Source: Cladobotryum mycophilum
Taxonomy: Eukaryota; Ascomycota; Sordariomycetes; Hypocreales; Hypocreaceae
DNA length: 64,000 bases
Assembly: GCA_036429605.1 (NCBI GenBank)
Contig: CM071589.1
Coordinates: 3,968,001 to 4,032,000, forward strand
Reading direction: 5' to 3'
A program made the position numbers and the translations under genes. This document shows, piece after piece, positions 1-10,010 of the stretch; position 1 is the stretch's first letter; every line of letters starts with the position of its first letter. Below the pieces are notes generated by a model. It saw only the letters and a list, made by a program, of their open reading frames with translations, was not told where the DNA came from and searched no databases.

Positions 1-2200
1 TACTCCCAAACTGTAAGAACGGATTACGGAGAAAAGCATTATTAATTACCTTTCGAGTGATGAGAGTCTCCGGCGTACCCAAGTGGAATACATGAATATG
101 TAGACGCGGTCTTGGAGTTTCACTACACGACCCTGCTGTTATTTCTGTTCTTCGTCATTTCTCCACCTGTGCGCGGCTCGATGAGCAACCCTTGATACCA
201 TGCATGCATATATACATACATATGCAGAGAGCTTCTGATAAACAAGGGGGTGATAGGCTTAGGGCTACCCCGTCTCGGTCAACACAGCCCCCTGTCTATT
301 TGGTGCCCGCCTCCTCACTTGAGGATACCACCAACATATCTTCCTCCACTACCAGATCTACCAGTCTATGGCTCGAAAGATCACCTTACTGAATCTCATG
401 ATCCCTGCAAGTCTCCACTAAGCTGCCGGCTGTGACCCTCATCTCCCGCTAATTCTTGTGGTCATCCGGTCAGTTCACCCACCACCTGCCCCGCTGTGGT
501 CTGTTTCCTCACCCACCTCAACACCACACATTTGGGTCGTGTTGAACATGGTTGCGCAACCCTGTGCTGTAGCTATTTGTGGTTTTCCAGCGGGATAATA
601 TAACTACCGAGAGGAGTTGTAAGTACGATGACGTCTATTAATTTGGTCTAGTGTTGAATGCTAACAAAACATCTCCTTTTCAGACACTTTAACACCATTT
701 CAGGGCTTCCAGACCTTGTTTACATGTGGCTTCTTTTCCAACCCCAAGGATTTTCCCTAATCCCGACATTGCCTCGCTCTAGTCTGCCCAGCCATCATTT
801 CAAATGGCATCCCGAGCTTACCGGGATCTCTTTCCACCCCCACACGGGGGCCATCTGATGTAGCCAGCGGCCACGATGTTGCCCTATTGAGACCCCACCG
901 GCTGCATCCGATTTCTCTTCGATGACGGTATTATTACATATGTCAACAATGACACCTATCCAAATGCGGAGATCTATTGCCAAATATGCCATGTTCATCT
1001 TGGCGTGGTTCACGCGGCGCTCTAGTTTTGATACACAAAGGTAATGCTACTGCTTGGGCACAACAAGAGAGCCACCACAATCGTTCCCGCTCCATCAGCT
1101 CTGCTTTGCACTACTGCCCTAGCTGCTTCATCATCATCAATTATCCTTTCAAGCCACAGCAACTGCTTCAACTGGACAGTTCTGGCCAGTGGGAGGCGGC
1201 ACCAGCCACGCCTGCCGGGAACGGGGAGTTACTGGCCATGTGACTCCACAAACTATAGATTGGTGGGTATGCGTGTGTGACCTGCTGGAGGAGGTGCATG
1301 GCCAACTGAAACGTATCGTCCCACTCGTGAGGGAATTCTGGAGCTTCTATGGTGATATCCAAGAGACGTTCCTTCGGGATGAATTTGAAAAATCTCCCCG
1401 TTGCTTCCCGAGGTGCGGTTGCGAACCAAGCCATCCGCCCGAGGCGACACCAAGGCCCACATCCCCTTACCTCGTGAGCCACCCTAGGATGACACCAGGT
1501 CCCTTAGACTCTATTCAGTTGCTCGGAGAATCAAGAGGCTTGCATGAAGAAGCCTCGCCACTGCGGAGACGCACTCAGATGTGTGCCACATCCACACCCT
1601 CCAACCAGACGAGCAAAAGCTTGGAGCTCTTTTTGCATACCCTTGCTATCTCGAATTTGGAAGCTGGAGACGCCATGGCGAATTACGCGGCGTTTTTTGC
1701 TCCCACTTCCTGCCGCGTTGATCAAGTGTTTATGCTGATCTCTGGCCGGCAGTGTGTCGAGCCGGGAGGAGGCGAACATATTGGAGTCAACCAGATGTCA
1801 CCAGAAGAACACGTCTGCCTAGCCTTCCCAGATACACCAACAAACAGCCCCCCCATATTGTTAAAATGATTGATCATTTACACTGCTGCCGATGAATTCT
1901 TGGCGGCGCATTGTTACGAACGAACGGTTTAGTGCTGGGATGTGAGATGTTGCTGCTGCGGCGGTGAGGCTTGCATAACTGTGAAGAGCCTCTTTTTGTT
2001 TCTCTTTGCTTTTCTTTCTCCAAATGGGAATAGGCGCCGATAATAGGCGCTACTGATGCGCAAAAAGGAACTGGTTTTTCTTTGTTCATCCTTTTGAGTT
2101 TGATGGCATGGCTGGACTTTGGTGAGGATGGGCCGAGGTGTTTAGAAGAGGCAATCCTGGCTGATATATTGCGCCTCGATATTGTTTTATTGAAGTCAAA

Positions 2201-2218
2201 GAGAGAGAGAGAGAGAGA
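2201..2218. repeat. (GA)9 microsatellite
   Basis: Nine uninterrupted GA dinucleotides are visible directly. It is a simple sequence repeat in non-coding DNA with no feature attached. Confidence 0.95.
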
Positions 2219-4604
2219 CTTGACCTTGACCTGTCGGTGGCTTTGCTGGGCCAGAATCAAGCCACTTGCCATTGTGTTTTAAAGTTTGTTCTTGAAATGT
2301 GTCTGTTGATCATCCCCGATCCGTAGAGGCACTCCGAGATGGGTTGTTTTTTTGTTTTTGATCTCTTGTTTTTGCGCAAAGCCTTTTTTGGTGGAAACGA
2401 TCTCTGGGTAATGATGCAATTTTATAGTTCAAGACTGCATGAAGAATCATCATTACTATTACTTTTACTATCACCTATTGGGAATCTATCGCTCTAAATT
2501 CGTTGCCTCATAGGTCCGTTTTGTGATGAATCTAATGCATCGTGAAGGTGCATGATGCCTGTCGAGCTGGGTGTTTTATGGCGGAGTCTTTGCCTGAGGG
2601 TTACGTATCGAATTCCCTGGCAAAGTGGAAATGTGTACGCGTAGAGTCGAGTGGAAGGAGTCTAATGGTTGAAAAAGTTAACTCATATCCCGTATTCTGA
2701 TAAGTAATAATGATACTCAATTCGCTATCTTTGCGCTGCAGTCCAAGCCATCTCGTGTTCAAATCGTGGGAGGAGGATGACAGGTTCTCGATTTTGGGTA
2801 TGTCATGAGGCAACAAACAAGAACTAACAACTAACACGGGAGAGGCAGAAGTTGAGCTGCCTCAATGTAGCGACATGAGGTGTACGTTTTTAATACTTGT
2901 GAGGAACATCCAGAAGATATACTGTGGTTTCTACACCGAGGAGTAGTGGCCAATCTTCACCGAGCAGGTTGACATCCTGCCACAGGACCATGGGATCGTG
3001 ACTCGGATGATGGCATGATGTGATGACACTTGCAGGCGTATGACCCAGAGTTTGATGGATAGATTCCAGACCTCTGTAGTTGGCTAATACGCGGCAAATA
3101 TCTTGATACATCACCTTGTTGAATATACAGAACCGATTCAATACAGGCATCACTCGGTTGGAACATGGTCCTGTACATGGATGAACGAGGGGAAAAGAGT
3201 GAATAACCCTGTTTTTGTCTGGGATGGAGCTTGCAGACGCGTATTTAAGATTACGTGATGGTCTGCGTTCACGGAAGGACCTCCGTTCTCGACTATCCTT
3301 TGAGGTCCTAGCTAGCTAGTGAGGTGGCAGTTGTCCTTTTACTGTACTGTTGAGCAATGCCATCATCGACTTTTACCAGCTGATAGGGAAAAAACTTAGA
3401 TGTTGGTAGTTAACCCCAGATGTCCACGAGCCGTCGATTCTGATCGTATGAATGGCGTGATGGATAGGAGGGAATGGCCACATTGTGGAGGTGCTCTTCT
3501 CACCTTTGCTCTAGCCCTGTCGGACTGATGCGATAGAAGCCCGGACTTTTGGTTCCTGCATGATGATCAAGGTATCGATGAGAGAAGGCTGAGATCTTTG
3601 GTTCGAATCGGATCAGCAAAATAGGCTGGGCTCGGTGAAAATGTGCATATCCAGAGTCGTTCGGGAGGTCACAACGTTGACGGTCGAGTATCGATATCCC
3701 AGCATCACCGCGTAACAAGGTAAGCGATTTCCAGGCAGCCATAGCCATTATCATCCCCTTGAAAAATTGTCCGAATAGCCGTCTGTATAGAGTTGAATTC
3801 GGCATCCCACTTGTGACTTAAGTGCCCCCCGATCATAACGTCTTATTATTGATCGAGTAGTAATAATGTTCCGGGTATCTCCCAAACACTACCGATGCCC
3901 GCACCGAGGCCCGTGCCGAGAACTCCTCCCGATAACCGCAAGGGGGAAAGTATTTTAATTTTTTTGGTCCTTAATATTATCGCGAGATCTGGCATGTCGT
4001 GTCGCGCGGTGCAAGGTTGGCGGTGGTAAACGGTGAGGTGTCTTGCCGTTGCGGCCCCCGTTCCACAGTAATCGCTATCGGTAAAGGTCGTTTGGTCGGG
4101 CCAGTGGCGAATTTTGCTCTTTAGTACATCGGATTGTTCACCTCGGTTTGTCCCTCTCGATCATTAAGAATGGCGCCATAATCAAGGCAAAAGAGAAGAT
4201 CAAGCGATGGCTGTCATGATGCATCAACAATGAGTCCGGATGATGCGCCGACGCGTTGTAGCAAGGCCGCTCGTAGAATTCGGGGGCCCCTTCCGAGGCG
4301 TTATATCTCCGACGGTGCAGAAACCCCAACCCACGCCCTTCAATCGCATCGTTTCGTTTTCGTTTATCGTGATTAAGCAGCCTCGGTTGATCTGCGAGAG
4401 GAAGTAAGAAGAAAAAACGTGGCATCGTGAAGGAGAAAATATGAATCATTCTCAAACGTTGTGAATCAGCTCCCTCGTCCTGCGCCTTCCACGCCTTCCA
4501 CGCCCCCGTCTGGCGTCACGGTTAGGAAGGGAACCACCACTCGGAAGCTGCCGGATGCTCCTTCCCGCTGAAAAGTCACCCATTTGGGGAATGGTGCCAA
4601 GATA

Positions 4605-5047
4605 TGAGTCATTATGGCTCATCGTGAGCCATGTAACTCAGTGCAATCTTTAATCTTTTCGCACAGTGTACGTAGCCGTCTGAACCCTAACCCTCAAACT
4701 TGTTCGGAACAACAAAGGATGGATGGAATCGATTGCGAAAATTCCGGTCACTCGGATTCGATGATGCTGCAAAATTTGATACTTTTCGAATCATTATGAG
4801 TCAACCACAAGGCGACTCCGTGTCGCGAGATTAGATAGCTTTAGCGGCAGATCATCATCCACACCGGACCATCATAATGATTTTATTTTGAACATGTAGA
4901 AGCCCGGTGAGCCCAGTGTTCATCATGTTGTCGTCTAATAAAGTCCGTTGGAAGTTGTTTACCCCAAGGGGGAAGAATTCAAATATAATTGCTCGTTATG
5001 GAGAGGTGACTCATTCTGCGTCATACTGTGTCCATCATTATGAGTCA
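4605..5047. promoter_or_regulatory. Cluster of four AP-1/Gcn4-type sites
   Basis: The heptamer TGA(G/C)TCA occurs at 4605-4611, 4797-4803, 5007-5013 and 5041-5047. Two copies (4797 and 5041) sit inside a shared 14-mer, ATCATTATGAGTCA. Gcn4/CPC1 and AP-1 bZIP factors bind this heptamer in fungi. The cluster lies about 0.7-1.2 kb beyond the 3' end of the bZIP gene, so it is not that gene's promoter. No supported gene starts beside it, so its target is unknown. Individual sites occur by chance roughly once per 8 kb; the clustering is what stands out. Confidence 0.4.
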
Positions 5048-5768
5048 GACAGACAACGTGTGGAGGAAGTAAACAGGACGCGTCTCACGTCTCCCACAAG
5101 AAGTCGGTATCCAAACACCAGGACGAGGTTGAATATCAGGCCCATAGGATGTAAAACTAATTACCATAAGGAGTAATTGTAGTTTTGTGATATAACACGT
5201 GTATATAAGCTCTTGAATGTAGAAGTATGCAATGACTTGATAGAATAAATTCGTAGCAGTTCTGGTCAGGATGAGCTGCCCCTATCCAACAGTAAGCATC
5301 ACTATCTTGGTAGTATGCTTCCACGAAAGAGCCACCAAATATCAGACATAACAAAGTATTCATATGTTTCTTACTTTTGTCCCCTACATACAAATACACA
5401 TACATCATATATAACGCCGCCGCTGCCGCTACAAGACAATTGCGTTGATGACAGAAACAGAATATGATGATATATACATGAATCATGTTTATCAAAGGAA
5501 GAGAACGACATCGTCTGAGCAACTACTACCATCCCTTCTTAGGCACAGCACATACTCTGTTATCATCAATTTACTGTTGTATAAATTCTGAGCTAACCCG
5601 CGCGCACGCGATCCTATAGACAAATGAAATCGTTCCTTATGCCACAGCATAGATCCCAGAAGAAAAATCCCGCCCATCCATCGGTTCCCAGTTCATTCGT
5701 TTCAGCATACATAGTGATACAAAGTCAACAACATAAAAGAAGACATCAATTACATAAAGTAGGTATCA

Positions 5769-6745
5769 TCACTTCCGCCCTAGCATTTCTCTTAATGCAT
5801 CCACTTCGGCTTCCCGCCGTGCCAGTTTGAGCCTTAGTTCGTCGCGCTCACTCGTCATGTCAGCCAGGGCACGCTCTAGATCGGAAATCCTATCTAGGCG
5901 CTTCTGGCGGTATTTGCGCGCGGCCATGGTATTTCTCTGACGCTTGATGGCTGCTTGAGCCTCGTCACTTTGAGGTTCGAAGTCGTCAAGGTCAAGCTGG
6001 ACTTTGCGCTTGGAGCCGGCACTCAGTGTGCTGACGGGCGAGTCTTGGCGGTACTGGGGTGTTGTCGTGGATGTGGAAGCGGAGTTGATATGTGTTGATG
6101 ATGCTGATGCAATTGCATCTGCTGATGTAGCTTGGGATGATGGGAAGAAGGGATTGCTGGTGCTCTGAGGTGAGATGGTCGCGTTCTGAATATTGATATT
6201 GTCCTGCTGCTGGTGCTGGATGCCTTGGGGGATGCTAGAGTGATAGAACCCAGTATGATGGCCATGGGAGAAGAAGTGATCTAATATTCAACGTTAGGTC
6301 AGATGTAAATGAGATAAAAAGGGCATCATAAGAATAATAATGATTCATCGTTTGGGGTGGTAGAGCAGTACGCACCATGAGGGTTCATCGTCGTCGTCAT
6401 GATAGGTCCAAGTACTCCAATCATAGCCATGTCACCTCCGTCAAGACCCAGGTCAAAGTTGGGGTCCAGAGGAGTGTCGAACAAGGGAAGAGGAGGATGA
6501 GGAGGAGGAAGAGGAGGATGCAGTGGCGACAACGGTGATGGGTTTAATGAATCTAGCGAAAGATCGAGACCCCCAGGCCATATAAGTTCCGAGGAGGAAG
6601 AAGCAAGATCAAAATTGAGAAGCGACCACCAGCCCGGATCACCAAGGAGGTTCTGGGTTCTTGGATTGCTGAGGTCTGTAGAATCCGATGATGTACAGTG
6701 AAGCAGCGGTGACGGTGGATGATTGTGCGGTGGCCATGAGCTCAA
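5769..6745 (-). CDS. Gcn4-like bZIP transcription factor, start unresolved
   Basis: Exons 6376-6745 and 5769-6280, with a 95-bp intron (GTGCGT..TAG). The C-terminus is a canonical bZIP: a basic region reading RNTMAARKYRQKR, matching the N-x-A-A-x-x-(S/Y)-R signature, followed by a leucine zipper ending at the stop codon. The upstream part is rich in Ser, Pro and acidic-hydrophobic patches (for example DPGWWSLLNFDL), which resemble an activation domain. By family it should be a nuclear DNA-binding regulator of Gcn4/CPC1 type; the specific regulon is not determinable. The coordinate 6745 is only the approximate open limit. The frame is open back to a TAA near 6780 but has no ATG until 6430, which would delete the putative activation domain. 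An ATG at 6737 lies in another frame. An upstream exon, a near-cognate start or an indel error are all possible. Confidence 0.85.
6639..6737 (-). other. 32-codon ATG-initiated ORF overlapping the bZIP N-terminus
   Basis: An ATG at 6737-6735 opens a 32-codon frame ending at TGA 6641-6639, offset by one base from the bZIP reading frame. It begins MATAQSST, which looks like a normal fungal protein start. It could be the true N-terminus displaced by an assembly indel, or a genuine upstream ORF. uORFs control translation in the Gcn4/CPC1 family. The sequence alone does not decide. Confidence 0.35.
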
Positions 6746-7088
6746 GATAGGACGCCTCTCAGCGTCAGAGAGGCGATGCTCTTCTTAAGGTTTGTTTCTG
6801 AAGTCGGCGATGTGAATGCCCTTGGGTGTGAGATTTGTTGGCCTTTGTCTCTCACGCTAAGGTGGAGATGTCAAAAGCTTGGATGGTAGGTAAGAAGAAG
6901 GGAAGAGGTAGGATGAGGAGGGGGAGAAGAGAGACGGTTCGCAAATCCGTGGATGGATTTATTACAGGTGTATCAGCGCTAAACCTCTTTTATCGCACAG
7001 TGCAACTGCACTTGAACCAATCTAGGAAGTAGCCGGGGGTGCCTGCACGGCAGTGCATATACTTGGTGGGTTGGCGCGCCATTGGAAG

Positions 7089-7194
7089 CATGGATGTATG
7101 GATTGCTACAGCATTGGCCCCAGCATGAATGGATGCATGGATGGGTGCATCCATAGAATGGTGGTCCCAGTACACATGTATGGATGGATGCATG
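7089..7194. repeat. Imperfect ATGGATG/GCATGGATG repeats
   Basis: Multiple copies of ATGGATG, with GCATCCAT in the opposite sense, occur over about 105 bp. The unit spacing is irregular, so this is low-complexity repeat DNA rather than a clean satellite. Confidence 0.6.
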
Positions 7195-7376
7195 TGTTCC
7201 AGCACGGCCACACATAATAACACACATAACGCTACAGCACTCGCCGGCAGCGGTGACCCCGCTAGAACTTAGTAGAAGCCTCAGACATCTCATCCAATCC
7301 ACGCCTGAAACATTGAAACTGACCAGAGTGTGCCAGGTAAGAGAGGTCAGTCTCCACCCCAGCCCAGCCTAGCCCT

Positions 7377-7425
7377 GGGAAGGGTAGGAAGGGTGGGAAG
7401 GGAGGGGAGGGGAGAGGAGAGGGGG
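7377..7425 (+). repeat. Purine-only G-rich tract with G-quadruplex potential
   Basis: Apart from two thymines, this roughly 49-base stretch is all purine on the plus strand, with repeated GGG and GGGG runs separated by one to four bases. The spacing satisfies the usual G3+N1-7 quadruplex pattern. It lies upstream of the bZIP gene. Confidence 0.6.
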
Positions 7426-8194
7426 CGTGATGTCAGTTCTCCAAGGTCTCCCTTGTCAAAGAGTCTCGGACTGGCGCCGCACAATTCCCCGGTCCCCCGT
7501 ATCGCGACATCACTTGATAGCCATGCTTGCTTCGTTGGATCGCCCTTCGCTTATCAACCGCGTCCCTACAAGGTTTAAAGTTGTTTCATCATCTTCCATG
7601 ACATCCCCCAAAGTCATCTAGGTCATGTAGATGGTTTGCTCACTGAGACATATGCCCGTACGGATGCAGACTCCAGGTCTTTCCAGCCCCAAGATTGGTG
7701 GGTTTACACGTCGCCGTCTTCTAGAAGGCAGGTAAGTTGACCTGATACCCAGAACAGGGCTCCCCGTGGACTGTGGGAGACAACGTGGGCACCGGTAGTT
7801 GAGAGTGGGTGAGTACGGTTTGAAACGAACGGGGCTGTTAAATTGTTTTGAGCATCCATGGGTGGTGGCATACAGGCCAAGGTAGGTAATCCCAATGTGT
7901 TTCAACTCGAGTCGAGTCAGAACTACTAGAGTCATTGCTCGGCCGACTTTCGTCCGAATCAACTCTATTAGCTCAATCTCCTCCCAATCAAGGAAGTTTC
8001 ATTTCCAATGATAGACTGACCTGACAATAAAACGATTCCATTAATTCCGTATTTCATTCCGCAATCTATCCCGTCTGTCATATGTACACCCAACTTCTAC
8101 CCAACTAGTTTCGTGCAGCAGCGTAGTCGCCGACTATAAACGCCGTGTCTACTCCGTACATCCATTCATGGGTACCCAAAACGTCAAATCGCCT

Positions 8195-10010
8195 TCACCG
8201 GCCCGTAAACCGTTTCTCCACATAGCGTAGCGGAATGTAAATCAGTGAGCTCATCACGAAGGCGACCTCGAACCCGATATCGCCAGTTGTTTTGGCAATC
8301 GGCCCCTGCCACCACACCTGATCCATGCAAGGCACCACTAGCCCAAAGCAAAGGATACCGCTTGAAATGGCGGCAAGGCCTATGGGCAATCTACCCGCCG
8401 TACTCCAGATGGCGTGATCGTATGAACCATAATCTTGTCGCCGGAAGGCAATGTGCTCGGTCATGACGATGCTAACAAATGCCGATGACCAGTACCCAAT
8501 AAGGGCAATGAGGTTTTCAAGACTGTTGAAGAAATTGTCCACCGCAGAAATGGCTACGCCAATGATGATGGCAGTGATGACAATGGAAAAGACATAGCGG
8601 GGAACCTTGAAGAGCCAAGGTACAAGGGTTTGGAAATTGAGTGTGATGGAGTAAAAGGTCCCACACGTGTTACCCAGCACCGTAAGAGAGAGCACCACGA
8701 CGATGAATTTCCCAAATGCGCCACCACGGGAAAGCATCGCCGCAAGAGCTCCGCCAACGAGATACTTGTCAAAGGCCTCCTGCCATTCAGGGTTGTTGGG
8801 GATGGCACCGGCAACTGCAGCGCCGAGCGTCATGAGCAAGACAGTGGGGATTAATAAACCCAGGTAGCTATATGTGAAAACTCTCCACCTATAAGATGTT
8901 AGAGCGCTGTTCGTGCTTCCCGTACACTTGTCATGTGTCACATCCATATACATACAACCAAAACCAGGTCAAACTGAAACATATGGGGGAGCTGAAAATA
9001 CAACTTTAGGGGTCTTTTTGACTTACGATGGGACTTTAGGATCAAAGTAGGTTGTGAAGTCACTGGCCAATCCTGCCCATGGAATTTGGTATCCAGCAAC
9101 AATCATGCCGAAATTCAACACATTAGCCGCTGTTGGTGGCGTCTCCGGTACGGATTGCTTCGTTAGGGCCGAGCCAGCGTAGCCTGTGGCGATGGCGATC
9201 GTGATGATTGACGGTATAGAGGCATAGGTTTCAAATATATGAAGCACCTTGAAGCCACAAAAGGAGACGAGAAGGGACAAGACGGAGATGATGACAATGC
9301 CGGCGTCCGGGCTCACACGGCCCTCAGTAATGGCTGAAAGACATTGGCCAACTGTAATGCAGATGATGATACAGAAGCCCGTCATAGTTGCAAGATTGAG
9401 CAATACAGGGATTGACACGATGTATCGTCTGGGGAGGGTCAGATATGATCTGCAAGTAACGCCAAGGTACATCTCGACAAGCATGTGAGTGGGAAGAGGG
9501 CTGAGAGCTTACCCAAAACTGTATCGCGCTTGGATCATTTGCCTCATTCCCGTCCTGGGCCCGAGCACGGAAAGGTATGCCGGCGGGATCGTTGAGAGCA
9601 AACAGAAGAAAAGAATAGTTAGGGCCGAATCTCGCAAACCGAGATTATACGTCAATGGCCCCAGCATACCGAATGTGATGCTATAGGGAGAATAGGTGGT
9701 CAGCAAAGAAACTCAGACATACATGGCACTATGATGGTATTTGCTTGACAATTCGAGTAAGTCTCATAACTGATACGTACCCAAGGATATTGAAGTTGAT
9801 GGAAAACCAAACGGTAAAAATGTTGAAGAAACGCGTCGACGTACGCTCCTCGAGTGGGACTGGATGTATTCCTCGCTCTTCTACTCGGCCTGCCCGCAGG
9901 ACCTTGTGAAAGATTGACGATGAAGACGACTCATCATCGCTGTGGATGTTGTAATTGTCGTTCTCATGGCCTCTCACAGGTGCCACCGACCCTTCTGTTT
10001 TTGAGAACAT
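8195..10010 (-). CDS. FCY2: Fcy2-type purine-cytosine permease (NCS1 family)
   Basis: Four exons, 9781-10010, 9513-9680, 9027-9428 and 8195-8888, give 497 residues, close to the usual 500-530 of Fcy2 proteins. Introns are 100, 84 and 138 bp with GT..AG ends, and all junctions keep frame through conserved sequence such as RYSFGRY. About a dozen hydrophobic segments follow a polar, Ser-rich cytoplasmic N-terminus. The family consists of plasma-membrane proton symporters for adenine, guanine, hypoxanthine and cytosine. The start is the ATG at 10010, opening MFSKTEGSV. It is downstream of, and on the same strand as, an uncharacterised 2.4-kb gap. Specificity within NCS1 (Fcy2 versus related permeases) is inferred from overall resemblance. 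Confidence 0.92.

Larger units (their letters stand above)
1..5768. other. Gene-poor left arm
   Basis: No reading frame here has a convincing combination of ATG start, length, composition and recognisable domain. The longest open frame (1189-1869, plus) opens at GTG rather than ATG, and its product resembles nothing I know. Minus-strand frames at 1168-1482, 2890-3153 and 3500-3805 are short and unrecognised. The segment does contain a GA microsatellite near 2.2 kb and a cluster of TGASTCA sites at 4.6-5.05 kb, annotated separately. It may hold regulatory DNA, a non-coding transcript or decayed genes. Confidence 0.55.
6746..8194. other. Intergenic, bZIP upstream region and FCY2 3' flank
   Basis: This 1.4-kb gap contains the likely promoter of the bZIP gene (minus strand) and the downstream flank of the permease gene. 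It carries a block of imperfect ATGGATG repeats and a G-rich tract, both annotated separately. No coding frame is supported. Confidence 0.6.

Noticed and set aside
1189..1869. Long plus-strand open frame of 226 codons
   Set aside because: It opens at GTG, has an opposing minus-strand frame of similar quality, shows no domain and has irregular Pro/Ser/Arg composition. Not supported as a gene.
3596..3625. tRNA-like T-arm sequence GGTTCGAATC
   Set aside because: The flanking stems do not pair, and no D-arm or acceptor stem can be built upstream.
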